Assembly (NCBI GenBank): GCA_000469685.2
Contig: LS997567.1
Span: 9,283,374 to 9,347,373, forward strand
Direction: 5' to 3'
Origin: Haemonchus contortus
Lineage: Eukaryota > Nematoda > Chromadorea > Rhabditida > Trichostrongylidae
Length of the DNA: 64,000 bases
The notes beneath the pieces are model-generated. The model saw only the letters and a list, made by a program, of their open reading frames with translations. It was not told the DNA's origin and ran no database searches. The position numbers and the translations under genes were made by a program. Within the stretch, counting starts at the first letter, position 1. The number at the start of each line of letters is the position of its first letter. Positions 1 to 11,627 of this stretch are shown here, piece by piece.

Positions 1-224
1 TCAAATCAGCGAGACAGTTTCAAATATCGATAAGACTCTAGTTATCGCAAACAAATTTATCACTAGCTATGATCACAATGCGAATGAAGAAATTGAAAGA
101 CTAGCTTAAGTAATAGCAGGTTTTCTGATAGCATACCAAATTCTTTGGAATGATTGACAACAGCTCATAGATTTTGCCTACTTTTCATTACACATTGACC
201 ACAGGCTACAGTCCACATCTCATC

Positions 225-392
225 ATGTGTGGTCGATATTCTGTAGCATGTAGTGACATACGCCATGAAATCTCTCGCTCCACAGCATTAACGTCTGACG
301 AGTTAGCGGAGCGTTCGCGTTGGTCTGAAGGATATTATTATGGATGTTCACAAGTAGTTCGCCTCAAAAATAGCGCAATACGAGAACACTAA
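225..392 (+). CDS. possible first exon of an SRAP/HMCES-like protein
   Basis: The frame opening at the ATG at 225 begins M-C-G-R, the invariant start of SRAP-domain proteins (HMCES/YedK). In that family Cys2, exposed after methionine removal, crosslinks to abasic sites in single-stranded DNA. The next residues (YSVACSDIRHEIS, then RWSEGYYYG) follow the usual pattern of a basic/acidic stretch leading to a Trp and a Tyr-rich segment before the PSYN motif, but PSYN itself is not seen. The frame runs to a stop at 390-392. A real exon would probably end earlier at a donor near 355 that I cannot fix. CAG-type acceptors lie just upstream at about 202-208. No later SRAP exon was found in the next 2 kb, so this may be a pseudogene fragment or the first exon of a gene with a large intron. 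Confidence 0.35.
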   Translation: MCGRYSVACSDIRHEISRSTALTSDELAERSRWSEGYYYGCSQVVRLKNSAIREH

Positions 393-2020
393 AGGTCTTT
401 CCATGGATGGTCAGTCCTTTCGCATGACGGCACTGTTGGCCCTCCACTCACAAATCAGTAAAAAGGCACTTTCGTGATTGAGGAGCCCTAACAATACAGC
501 TACTGAACTTGTACGTCGCTCAGTCGCGACGAGCCGTTCATATCGATTGTCTGAAATCACATTCTTCACGTCACTTGATCCGTTCACCACAATAACAGAA
601 CGACAACTCCCACCACCAATTTCGTAAGCATCGAAAGATATTAAACTACCTATAGTACGACGATCTTGTCGTCTTCAGGCGAAACATTGTCAATCAACGA
701 TTCAAGACGATTGAGCCAGAATGTATGTTTACACATACAGAACACCAATCTTTGTACGATTACATTTCTGTTCTAGTTGCACCCTCTCATAACACATTTC
801 TCGAATAGGCTGTTCAAGGGAAGGATTATATTGCACTTTCTCTTGCTATAATACCAAAGTTGCGCCCTCATACTTCGAAACCACTGTGCAGTGCCAAGAC
901 TAGTATAGTATCATAGTGTTTTTATTTTTTCGTACTAATCTACTACTACTAATTGAGTACTGCTGACACCGAGACCAATATCCACCTGATCAGTACTAGT
1001 CTACCATTCGTATAACTTAGCTTAGAATAGTAATTAATAATGTATAAACTGACTAACATTCACGAGCGAAACCTATGTATTATTGGAAACCAGTCACACT
1101 CATTTATTCCATGCCTAAGAATACCCTTCATGATACATAATTTTATTTTAGAACGCATTGTATGAGCATGACATAAAATAGGAATCATTGATATAATCTG
1201 TTATCATTCTCCAATTTCACTCTTCACCACACCCCTAAGTCATTTCATCTACATATTTCCAATATGTTCGACTTGAGGACGAGTTGTTCCTCCAGATGAG
1301 TGGCACACCTGCTCCCCTAGGTTTATTCTTCGTAAGCCCCTTGCCTCGCCTGGTAGCTTGAAATTTTAACACACGGTTGCTGGCCCACGATTCTCCTCCA
1401 TGTCTGTACATTCCACATAAGATGCTTACAGTCACATGCAGTAGTACACGAAGCTCGATGGCGAGCTTCCTGTAAGGAAGCTGCTTTTGCCATCCATCAA
1501 GATTGCACCATGCTTAGGCACCCGCCACGATATAAAAGCAACCGTTTGTTGGCATGAAGGCCGTCGTGCTTGTCACTACAGCCGCTAGGCTATTCTCCCG
1601 TCCCATCGTCATTTCTGGACAAGCCAGCCAAATGGGACTGAGTGGAGACGACTTGATCATTCTCAACACGATCCCCTTGACTACTCCACTACTTGCCCGG
1701 TGTCCTTGCCCAAGATCCCTTTTTGATGCGTCGTTTACGTGACAGGTGAAGATTTGTGTATTCGAGTGGGGATATGTTATATTACGGACTTTCCTCTTAT
1801 TCTACTGCTGCTCCTTGTGACTGATACTATTCTGAGTAATTGTACTTGTTTTGGAAATTTCACGAATGGTTCAGGCGAATTAGTTTTGATTCTGGAATAC
1901 TAGCATTTGACGCGACCTGATGTCCCATACAAGAACATGTGAAGCAAGCGGGAATTTGTGGAACAATCCTTGGTCTTGCGTTTTGTTTTCAGTTATCTCG
2001 TATGTATTATCAGTATTTTG
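393..2020. other. no gene recognised
   Basis: AT-rich sequence with only short random reading frames. I saw no RNA gene, conserved protein motif or clear repeat. Confidence 0.5.
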
Positions 2021-2033
2021 CAAAACAAACCTT

Positions 2034-2390
2034 TACAATATGCTTCGAATTCCGCTATTGTGACCCCTCCGAGGTACTGCTCTCCGAACTTCGACAGTTA
2101 GGATTATTCATATATTTTAGTATGGACTAAATTGTATTATTAGTAATTTGCAACACACGTATTCGACAGACTTATCGTGTAGTGAGCATTTTACTGTTTC
2201 TTATATGAACGGCATTCGTTTCTTATAATATTTATTTCTATCATCAACTTTATTGGCATGCACATTATTAGTTTTTCCGGATTTCTATCGTGACAGATAT
2301 CTACAATATCCTTCTGCTTTCGCTCTTGTGAACCCTCAGAGGTACTGCTCTCCGAACCTGAATAGATTAAGATTATTCATATATTTTGAT
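2034..2390 (+). repeat. pair of direct repeats of about 90 bp
   Basis: Two diverged direct copies lie about 268 bp apart (roughly 2034-2124 and 2302-2390). They share GAGGTACTGCTCTCCGAAC followed by a GATTATTCATATATTTT-like end. The copies lie in the same orientation and contain no reading frame of note. Confidence 0.7.
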
Positions 2391-2439
2391 ATTAGTTAAC
2401 TTACCTAAACACGTGCACTCATCCGAGCCAGGCCCATGG

Positions 2440-2900
2440 CCAGGATAGCTGTAAGGAGGGAGAAGGTCGTCGCTCGACCCCTCGCATTACATTTGCCATT
2501 GGGGCGCATGGGCTTATAATTTCTTGTTTAGCGCCACCCACTCCGTCTCTGAACTGGACAACTCGCCAGGCGAATCAACCTCCTAACAATGCTCATCGGC
2601 TACCCACTTTCCATCCAGCTGATAGACGCCCGATGACGTCACTACGATTAGACGCCAAATTGCGGACCTACTTGTATCCTGTTCATTTACATTGTCTATT
2701 TGACTTTTCATCCTTTTCTATTGCTTTTTGAGCTTCTAATCTCCTTTTCCCATGAATATCACTCAACTACAATGAAATGGTAGTGTAGTGGTCGTTTTGG
2801 AGTCTAATACATCATATGTAGTGTATATTTCTATTTCTATCATTAGATTTATTAACAAGCACATTATTAAATAGTTTTTCCGCATACATATCTTGACATA
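2440..2900 (+). repeat. arm of a TIR-type DNA element (same family as 35.6-37.1 kb)
   Basis: This stretch is similar over several hundred bases to 35640-36045 and, inverted, to 36795-37090. Shared landmarks are CCATTGGGGCGCAT, CAGCTGATAGACGCCCGATG and TTGCGGACCTAC. Here only one arm is recognisable, so it is a partial or diverged copy of an element whose better copy lies in intron 5 of the dpff-1-like gene. Confidence 0.65.
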
Positions 2901-3639
2901 TACAGTAGCGCTTAGAAGTCTTCTGCCGAACGCTTTTTTGTTCGTTACTCTTTTTTAGTGAAGCATCCCGCCAAATTTCGAGATGTATAGCTCAAGCATA
3001 TTTCACACTATTCAACACTATTTGACTGCAAAGCAGCTATATCCTTGTAGCTAAAGCAAGGTTTTTGTTGCGGTAGTAGGTTCCGCTGGAGGCAATGCCA
3101 CCAACGTCTGCAATTATTCGCACCTTATGTGCGTTTTTCTCCTTCACTGTGTTCGGCATTAGCACTACTACACTCCAGACATGGCAGAAAGGAAAGAAAT
3201 CTCAGAAGCGCCAATGTCCGTATATCCAGATGGTTTGAGTTCAAGCTCTTCAGAGTTTGTTAAGCAGATCATACTGCAGAACAATAGTGATCAATATTAT
3301 TAGCACCACACATGCTATACATGTTAAAATTTTGCATGATTAGATCCAGTAGGAAAGGTGTTACGACGTGGGGCGTGCGATTCACGCGTGACCCCATCAG
3401 GGCTGTCCGCTCACGCAGCACGCTAGGCACCACGCGACAGATTCGATGCGATCGTTTCAGTATCCTTCAATTTAGAAGGACCAAATAAGATTTGCACTAA
3501 TCGATGGCTTTACTATGGAATTGAGCAAATCTCTTTACTATGGCTGTGAATCCCATTCGAAGTTAAGGATTTACTTCATAGGTCAACAAATTACTTGTCA
3601 AACGTTTAAAATGAGAGCAACCCCAAAGTGTTTTGAATA

Positions 3640-4690
3640 AGCAAATACTCGAGACGGAGTTTTGAGATCAGCTTCCAAAAATATCTCTGACAGTTCAACC
3701 CTCATTCCGAATGACCATTTAGACTCGGGTTCCAACTTTTGCGAACTTAGCCTTACGACTTTTACTTCAGCAATACCATGTCAAAGTTGGAAGGAAACAT
3801 CTGCTTGAGAAAATCCTGGACCGGTTGAAATCAGGTCCAGACGCGGATCAAAGTGCGGTGGCCGTTTTCCCATGCAAGCGCCTAATGTCCTATTCCTTGC
3901 GCCGATTACATTGCCTGCACGCTGTCGTCCCTAACTTAGCAGTTTGGCCAGAGGAAAATGTCAGACCGAAAATGAAGTCTCAACAAACTTCTCGTCTAGC
4001 GGTAGGCTAAGTATCACTGCGTAACACTTGATTTGGGAACCGAACAGCAAGCACTGTGAATGTGTAACTGGGTTTGCTAACGATATGAAAGGTGTCCAAG
4101 TCACCAGGGCGATTAAAGGATAAAGAATTGAGTTTGGACGTCAATCAATCCCTCAAATGTACACTTCAAATCATGCCTCGTTAACATGCAGAACTGTAAC
4201 CGATCAAGGGAACCGCAGAAAAACACTAACAGACGGTCACAGATGTTGGAAGTGTTGCTCTTCTAGTCACAGCAGTTTTGACTGCCAAAAACCAGATTGT
4301 GCAAAATGCGGACAAAAGCATCATGTGAGCCTATGCTTTAAGAAAGAAGGAAAGTGAAGTCGAAACAACAGCTCTGGAAGTGCTGCCGGTCCAAACAATT
4401 CGAGATCAGGTTACTTCCATCATGAGCAAGCAAACTTCACAGATCGAGATGAACTGGGAAGAATGAACACAAGTAACATTCAAATGTGCGCTAAAACTAC
4501 TTTAACAAGCGCAAAAAAGGATCCAACCCCCTCGCAACTCGTTCTAATGACGGCCGGGCAATGTCTGGAACCATAGAAAAGGGGGATACGAGAAGATTCT
4601 CTTTTTCTTCGATACTGGTGCACAAAAGACAGTTATCGAGGAATCGCTCGCTGAAAGCCCAGGCGCACAAAAGCAGACCTTTGAGACCTG
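3640..4690 (+). mobile_element. BEL/Pao-type LTR retrotransposon gag-protease remnant
   Basis: The frame at 4157-4357 encodes a paired zinc-knuckle region with CWKC, a following HSSFDC, then CAKCGQKHH and SLC. This arrangement is typical of the Gag C-terminus of BEL/Pao elements. About 250 bases further on, at roughly 4608-4665, a different frame reads FFDTGAQKTVIEESLAES, which carries the D-T-G-A active-site motif of the retrotransposon aspartic protease. Upstream at 3765-3860, LLLQQYHVKVGRKHLLEKIL-like sequence fits the region before the knuckles. Frames change and stops interrupt them, and no reverse transcriptase, integrase or LTR was recognised. It is a dead 5' fragment. Confidence 0.65.
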
Positions 4691-4899
4691 CACAATTCCA
4701 TTAGTTGGTACTTGCTACCTCCATGTGCTTAAGCGCATGCAATGAACCTCAATCTAAGCAAATGATCCCATCTTTGTTTTTTTTGACCTTCAACCTTCCA
4801 ACTTGGTTCCACCCTCGTCCAGTGTCCAGATTCTTGACAAATGTCTCACGACAACTCGCCCGGCGTTTTTTTTCGGGGTGTAGGTTTAGGCGACAGTGA

Positions 4900-7010
4900 C
4901 AATAAGAAGGTAAAGCATCTTGAGAAAAATTATGAACTGGAAAAGTTCTAATAATGCTGGTTAGAAACTTTGTTTTTGTGCACAGGTGAAATGTGAAATG
5001 CGAAACGAAACGGAAATTCTTCAGAGCTATGAACCGCGACAGTTTTTTTTATTTTTTACAAAATCAACACTTTTAGCCAATTATTGGCGAAGTTTTCTGC
5101 TGAGAAGCTGCTGAGAAATTTAATTATTGGAGCTTTGGTTTTTCACTGCTGTTATTCTCTTCAATAACGTTGATTGCCGCATATCGATATGCGGGCAGCG
5201 CAACGATCATGCAGTTTCCACGGGTGTGCGACGTTAGTCTCGACTGACATTACTTCGCGCCGAGGTGCGAAGTGACCTCATTAATGACTAACCTCATCTT
5301 AATTACGCGCCTCCTCTTGATCGTAACTAACCTTATCTTACTTGTGAGAGTGATGGCAATGATGAGAATAGTAAGAAAATGGAATTTCAATAGAAGTAGT
5401 TTTTTAACGTAAAATTACATGATCTTTGGTTTTAAAAGTTCTATTACCATATGAAGTAGAAAAATTCGAGGGTCATAAAAATGAAGTCCATGTAAGATAT
5501 CAAAAACATTTTTCTCGAATTTCCACTCATCTGTGATATCAAACAACATTTACAGCAACGACGTAGTTGTTTGATATTCGGGCATCTCTTGTTTGATAGG
5601 TCATCGAACGCCCGCCGGCTAATCACTTAGGCCATTTCACTTTTCTCATGGAATATTACAATTCTTCAGGCTAAATTCAGCACCTTGAAGAAAGAGCATC
5701 AGCTATTATTTAAGCTGGTGAGTGAGCGATTTATATACAACTATCTTGTTTAGAACCTTACTATGTATTCTGACGACACTTTCTACTACTTCCGAGATTT
5801 CACAGGGTACCCTTCAGCTTCAACGCAGTCCAGTCCGTACCCCAACCCTTTTACTATGCTAACTGCGTACCGACGCATCCTCCACTGATGCAGCTCGACC
5901 CCGCACCACAACCATTACACTGCGCTACTTCCGTATAAAGCGAACGGAGCAAATCGCATCCAAATTGAGGAGTTTGGCATAAAGATGTCCAAATTCGTAA
6001 CGGACAGGACCATCTGAGTTGTATTATTATCAATTTTAGATACTTCCTATTAGAAAAATTAGGCTTCCTCACATTTTATTGGAATTTTTTTTTACTGAAA
6101 TTCCTATCATCTTGCATGAAGAGAACTCTTAAAACTAAACACGATGAAAACTTTACATTGAGGAACTAATTTGCTTGAAGTTTCATTTTTGCATCATTCC
6201 TATCATTCGCTATCATTTTCATAAGTAAGATGAGGTCAGTTACGATCAAGGGGAGGCACGTAATTAAGATGAGGTCACTTCGCACCTCGGCGCGAAGTAA
6301 TGTCAGTCGAGACTAACGTCCCACACCCAGTTTCCACACCTAGTTGAGATCGTCGCGCGCCCTCATGCCTTGCCTTTGTTTCATTCTCCATCTAATCAGC
6401 TTCTCCGTTTTTTGCACAGTCGCTGGCGATTACATACAACTTGTGGATGTTATTGAGACCTCTCTTTGGCATGAACATCGTCATCCGTAGCCTCTTTTGA
6501 TTTGATGAATCAATCGGCATATAGAAGTTGGCATACCCCTAAATCAGGATTCAGCACTCTATATCAATCAAGGTAATTACTCAGCAGTTGTCTCAGAAGA
6601 AACACAAACCAAGAAGCATGCAACAGAAATAGAAAACCATAATCAAACAGCGTTCAGTAGTCATTCACTAGGAGAGGGTAACTACCTACCAGGGTCTCGG
6701 AAGAAACATGAACGAGTAAACATGCAGGAAAAGAGACATACATTACTAAACTATAGTTTAAAAGCCTATTGATCGTAGAAAGTCACTTCATACAACTGGT
6801 AATAAACTTAAAATAACGTGGATCGAGCGCGCAACGTAACCGCCAATAAGAAGGGTTATCAAAGAGGAACTCTTCTGTCATCAAGGTCTTCCCGCAGTGC
6901 CTAGGCACCCTAAAATAACGTGCTATAGTGCTAAGCCGCGACGCACCCGCTCACATGTAGGGTTTTTCTGATCATGTTGTTTAAGTTCTTCTGTGTTTTC
7001 GCACCTACTC
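4900..7010 (+). mobile_element. long-TIR DNA element, copy A (interrupted, left arm missing)
   Basis: 4905-5212 and 6338-7000 align end to end with 12424-13415, with the same order and orientation. Landmarks are CACAGGTGAAATGTGAAATG, CATATCGATATGCG and CCTTGCCTTTGTTTCATTCT. In the second copy the outer parts form an inverted repeat of over 400 bp, so this is a non-autonomous DNA element. Here the left arm is absent and the middle is split by a 1107-bp insertion. No coding capacity was recognised. Confidence 0.75.
5222..6328. mobile_element. MULE-like non-autonomous transposon with a 9-bp target duplication
   Basis: The ends are inverted repeats beginning GGGTGTG(C/G)GACGTTAGTC and matching for about 125 bp. 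The left arm carries an extra tandem of about 17 bp (TAATGACTAACCTCAT) that the right arm lacks. The 9-mer AGTTTCCAC flanks the element directly at 5213-5221 and 6329-6337. The related element at 12.4-13.4 kb shows a single uninterrupted AGTTTCCAC at the same point, so an empty site is visible. A 9-bp duplication with long TIRs is typical of Mutator-like elements. The 0.85-kb core has no recognisable transposase. Confidence 0.88.
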
Positions 7011-7023
7011 AAGAAGAAACTCT

Positions 7024-7522
7024 GGTGCTAAGTGAATTGGGGGGGGGGGGCACGCGGCGGCGCGGCGCCTTTTCATGTCTGCGCCCTCTCTGGCGAGATA
7101 GTAGACAAGGAAGGGTAGGCGGGCCCGTGATGATGTTTAGGGACGTTTCATAGCTCTTTTATGCTATAACTGCGTATTTCCCACCTAATTTTAATAAGGG
7201 GAGGGGTTTCGAGGTGGGCGAGCCAGTAGTACGTTCAGCTTTTATCTTATCTCAGCTTTTTGCACGAGATAACAATCTCACCCACCCCGGAGCACCTCCC
7301 CTTCCTAAAGATAGGGTTTTATCGGCTCAGAAGAAGGGTATCCATAATATGCAAGCATATAACATGTGCCAAGAGGTAATTTGTTTTCAATCACGAAGCA
7401 CTTCAGTACAACCTCACCATCCCTTCCCAAACTCAGGCCTAGTACTACTATCTCGCCGGAGAGGGCGCAGGCATGAAAAGGCGCCGCGCCGCCGCGTGGC
7501 CCCTCCCAACTCACTTAGCACC
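7024..7522. mobile_element. hAT-like fold-back MITE, copy 1
   Basis: A 499-bp element with ends GGTGCTAAGTGA / TCACTTAGCACC, a poly-G/poly-C stretch inside each end, and a GC-rich inverted segment (GGCGGCGCGGCGCCTTTTCA and its complement). It is flanked by the 8-bp direct duplication GAAACTCT (7016-7023 and 7523-7530), the size expected for hAT transposition. The apparent frames here (for example 7214-7708) read through the repeat and are not genes. Confidence 0.88.
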
Positions 7523-7629
7523 GAAACTCTTCCATGCAAAAGTTTGCAACCCCTTTTGGAGAGGAATTCGTTAGAAAAAGGAAAAGCAAAACGACTGAAA
7601 GGCTTACGATTACAACTGCAACACTTGAC

Positions 7630-8135
7630 GGTGCTAAACGAGTTGGGGGGGGGGGGGCACGCGGCGGCGCGGCGCCTTTTCATGTCTGCGCCCTCTACGG
7701 CGAGATAGTGGGCAAGGAAGGGTAGGCGAGCCCGTAATGGTGTTTAGGGACATTTCATAGCTCTTTTATGGTATAACTGCGTAATTTTCACCTAATTTTA
7801 GTAAGGGGAGGGGCTCCGGGGTGGGTGAGCCAATTGGACGTTCAGCTTTTATCTCTTCTCAGCTTTTTGCACGAGATAACTATGTCACCCACCCCGGAGC
7901 CCCTCCCCTTCCTAAAAATAGGGTTTTATCGGCTCAGAAGAAGAGTATCCACAATATACAAGCATATATCATGTGCCAAGATGTAATTTGTTTTGAATCA
8001 CGAGACACTTCAGTACAACTTCACCATCCCTTCCCAGACTCAGCTCCAGTACTACTATCTCGCCGTAGAGGGCGCAGACATGAAAAGGCGCCGCGCCGCC
8101 GCGTGCCCCCCCCCCCCCCCAACTCACTTAGCACC
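7630..8135. mobile_element. hAT-like fold-back MITE, copy 2
   Basis: A 506-bp direct-orientation relative of the element at 7024-7522. It has the same GGTGCTAA termini and internal GC-rich arms, and an independent 8-bp target duplication CACTTGAC (7622-7629 and 8136-8143). Only about 100 bp separates the two copies. Differing duplications show that they inserted separately rather than arising by tandem duplication. Confidence 0.88.
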
Positions 8136-8206
8136 CACTTGACGGTACTCAGTTCAGGATAAAGGTTTAGAGTTGGGAAAAAGTTGTAAAATGTAATAAA
8201 TAAAGA

Positions 8207-9159
8207 GGTGAAAATGTAGTTGGGGGGTGCCAGCGCTCCTTTATGCTCTGTGTCTCTGACACCCTCGGCAGAGTGCGTAGAGACCGCAGAAATGGATTCC
8301 TCTCCTTCTAAAAGTTAGGAGAGGAGCTCCGGGGTGGGAGAGATGATTATCTCGTGTAAAAAGCTGGAATGGGGTAAGAATTGAACATCCAATTGGTTCA
8401 CCCACCCCGGAGATCCTTCCCTAACTTTTGGAAGGGGAGGAGCTTCGGGATGGATGAGATGGTTACAGGACCGTCGTCAACCGCGTGTGTAGTGACTCAG
8501 CGTTTTTCTCGTTTTCTCTGCGTCTCCTTAAATAGGCACCTCACAGCGAAGAGGATAGAGGACAGACGAAAGAGCTCGCCATTCCTCAATGCCTTCTATT
8601 ACTATACTATATGTTCGCTAAGTATCCTAAACAATAGGATACTTAGCGAACACTGCCGGGTTAAGATTGAATCAATGATGTTGGAGATCTCCAGACGATA
8701 TTGTTGATCTCAGCGCTGATCCTTACAAAACAAAGTTGCAAAGCGATTGCAAGTTTGGATTTTCTACAAGTCACACAGATTTTTTTCGGTGCAGATGTTC
8801 TATGCAGACGCGTTAATGATATTTGGACGGATCAAGCCTTTGTTTCTCTCAGAGTACCTGGACTTTGAAATACGAAGTTTTCTTAGTAGGAAGAAGTCTG
8901 CCTTTCCAAAAATTCTTCGATTCTTGGACCCATTCGAATGTCTACTCTTGACGAGAGAGCGCTCTGAAGGAAATTACGCACCCTCCTCCCGCTGGTAAAC
9001 ACGAGACGCAGAGATTGCTTCGCCGTCTGATTCTCTCAGCGAGAGAAATTCTGGTTGACAACAGCCCTGTAACCGGATGAGATGATTAGATGGGGTAAGA
9101 ACTGAAGAGACGCAGAGCACAAAAGTGCCTGCCTGGCACCCCCCAACTACATTTTCACC
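8207..9159. mobile_element. palindromic DNA element interrupted by a second MITE
   Basis: The termini are inverted repeats GGTGAAAATGTAGTTGGGGG / CCCCCAACTACATTTTCACC, continuing into the GTGCCAG/CTGGCAC end. Inside, further inverted segments carry the CACCCCGGAG motif. An independent MULE-like MITE is inserted at 8461-9074. I could not find a clear target duplication for the outer element. Confidence 0.65.
8461..9074. mobile_element. 614-bp MULE-like MITE, copy 1
   Basis: The ends are GGTTACAGG...GTCAACC and GGTTGAC...CTGTAACC. It is flanked by the exact 9-bp direct repeat GGATGAGAT (8452-8460 and 9075-9083). The sequence next to each end (TGACTCAGCG; CTCAGCGAGAGAAA) matches the copy at 20578-21167. 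The 9-bp duplication suggests the Mutator superfamily. No transposase is encoded. Confidence 0.87.
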
Positions 9160-9860
9160 GTCGAAAAACTACTTACTAGTTAGTAACAAGAATAATTCTG
9201 GTTTCCCTCTCAAATTACACCGGGATCATGATGCAAAAATGCTCACGATAACCGGTGTAAACCTAGAAAGTCAACCTGCCTAACTGAAGCTTCAACTGCT
9301 TAACAGCAACGAGTAAAGCATATAATTAAATTGGTAGTTGGTTGCGCAGTAGAATAAAATCAGAGCAATATTTGACGAATTTGACAGGAGAAATCAGGGG
9401 AATAAGCGCTCAGTCGAATAGTGTAGAGAATACCGGAGTAGCGACGTGCAAGGCCATCGGCGCCCCAGCTCAATTTTTGGGGTACGTTCATCCTCCGCCT
9501 TGGGTAGGGAAGCCTCTCCTCCCACGGTGGGGAGTGAATGGGGTCGTGCTTCTCTGAGCTCCAGCTAAGGTAAGATCGCAGAGGCAAACGTCACATGATT
9601 ACCGAGGGCTGTCGATTCATCACCTGTTTGTAGAAAAAAAAATTTTGCTCCATTGCAACTATCTTGACACAGAATAGGGGTAAAAACACCACTTGAACGT
9701 TCGCGCCTATCGCAAACATATACTTGGGGAGACCTCCCCTTCCTTACCCTGGGCGAGAAGAATTAAACAACAAAGGCCCGTATGCACAACTCCCGGGGTA
9801 GGGGAGGGTGAGGAAGTGTTTGTTTTCGCCATGGGTCAGATAAGTGACGCTGGAGCGCAG
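9160..9860 (+). repeat. dispersed repeat, copy C (paralogue of 11.09-11.62 kb)
   Basis: About 600 bp from the CTACTTAC(T/G)AGTT start to CGTTCGCGCC aligns in direct orientation with 11090-11627. Shared landmarks are GGATCATGATGCAA, GTAGTTGGTTGC and ATAAGCGCTCAGTCGAATA. Beyond 9775 the sequence turns into an inverted version of the neighbourhood of 11890 (GCACAACTCCCGGGGTAGGG), so it belongs to a palindromic element. No gene. Confidence 0.65.
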
Positions 9861-11089
9861 TATTTCGCGCCTCCACTACCGTTTGGCCAGTGTTAGAATG
9901 GTATCCGAAGTTCGTGTTTTTCGATTGATTGAACCGGAATTTGGGAAGAGTGTGGATTTTTGCCACAGAAAAGCTTTTTAACAAAGTGGGGGAGCTACAT
10001 CCTACGGAGGCTGACGGAAGTAGCAGATGTTACGATGTTCCACTAAATGCACTTGGAGGGTTGTGGAAATTTTGAACCGGGCATCCAGTTATCGCGCACC
10101 CAAGTACAAAGTGACCTTAATTAGATGCGCAAATTAAATATCACCACGCTGCTCTCAGGTCGTAATTAAGTGTGTGAAAAAACATGAAGGGGACAAAAAA
10201 ACAGTGAAGCGCTTAGAAAAAAAGCTTTGAACGAATAAAATTTGCACACCAGATAAACAGTTGATATTGTGGTTTCTAGATGTTAGTCATTAAATAACAC
10301 TCGGCTCGGAGTTGGGCTATTTCTCATTTTTTACAGAGTTTTCAGATATTTGGGGCTGAAAGCAGCGTCATCAAAGAGGCCGCAAGAACCATATCACCAC
10401 CAGTCCATTCAGGATTACTTACTCGATACGTGCAACATCTTCCACTCTTCAACCTTTACATTTCTGCGCCATCCTAGGCTCGGGATGCTCATACCTCGAG
10501 AATCCTGCAAATACGCAACCTTCCTTTATGCACCCCTCCCAGCACCGCAACCCTCGGCTTAATCCCCCTAAAATTTATTCCTCGTCACTAGCACTGATGT
10601 ACATTTGATAGATAAACTTTTCTCCAAGCCGCCGCAGCGAAGCATTTCAGTCCGTTGCAGCGTCCATTTCAACCTTTACACGTGGTACACACATGATTCT
10701 TGTTCGAAAACTTTTTTGCTCTAAGCGCCGGGCTTTCTTACTATTGCTAACATAATACATCTTCAACACTTAATTTTTTATGCTCTCATGGAAGATGTGG
10801 ACAAGTTTTCGCACCTAGGCGGGAAGTGGCCCTTCTGCGCGAAGGTTCGTAAACCGCTTCCCTAGGCAGGGCTCGTTAAAAGATTAAGAGCGAAGCGAGT
10901 AGAAGGTGCACGATTAGTACAGCAACACCAAACAGTACTCAATTCAAGTTCAAAATTGCGAGCCAAGAAACAAACTGAACCATAAAATAAATTAACACTC
11001 CGGATGTGGCCACTACCTTCCACGACAGGAGTAGCCGGGAGTACAAAGATGAAAATGTAATAGGATATGAAGTATTATACCAATCAACC
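9861..11089. other. no gene recognised; short inverted GCACCTAGG-type motifs
   Basis: Reading frames are short and show no family motifs. Fragments near 10100-10170 and 10805-10870 resemble the subterminal motif of other local elements (AGGTGCGAAG-type), so this is probably old element sequence. Confidence 0.4.
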
Positions 11090-11627
11090 GAAAAGCTACT
11101 TACGAGTTGATGACAGAAATAATTTAGGTTTCCCTCTTAAATCACACCAGGATCATGATGCAATATGCTCACGATAACTGGTGTAAATCTAGAAAGAAAA
11201 CCTGCTTATCTGAAGATTCGACTGCTTAATAGCAATGAATTCAGCAATATAAATAAATTTGTAGTTGGTTGCAGCAGTAGAATAAAATCAGAGCAATAGT
11301 CGACGAATTCGGCAGCAGAAGTCAGAGGAATAAGCGCTCAGTCGAATAATGTAGTGAATAGCAGAGTTGCGGTCTACATGACCATCGGCGCCCCAGCTCT
11401 ATTTTAGGGGTAGATTCCTCCCCCGGGGAGCCAATGGGGTCGGGCTTCTCTGAGCTCTCGCTAAGGTAAGGTCGCAGAGGCAAAACATCATATGATTATC
11501 GAGGGCTGTCGATTCTTCATCTGTTTATAGGAAAAAACATCGCTCCATTGTCACTGTCTTGACCCAAAACCTACCATTTGAACGTTCGCGCCCTTCGCAA
11601 ACATTTCCTTCCCCTCCCCTACCCCGG
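11090..11627 (+). repeat. dispersed repeat, copy D
   Basis: Direct paralogue of 9160-9770, with many substitutions and small gaps. It ends at the CTACCCCGG target of the MITE inserted at 11628. No coding sequence. Confidence 0.65.

Noticed and set aside
7214..8162. Frames of 108-164 codons on the plus strand
   Set aside because: They run through the fold-back MITEs and homopolymer tracts, and the two similar frames reflect the two element copies.
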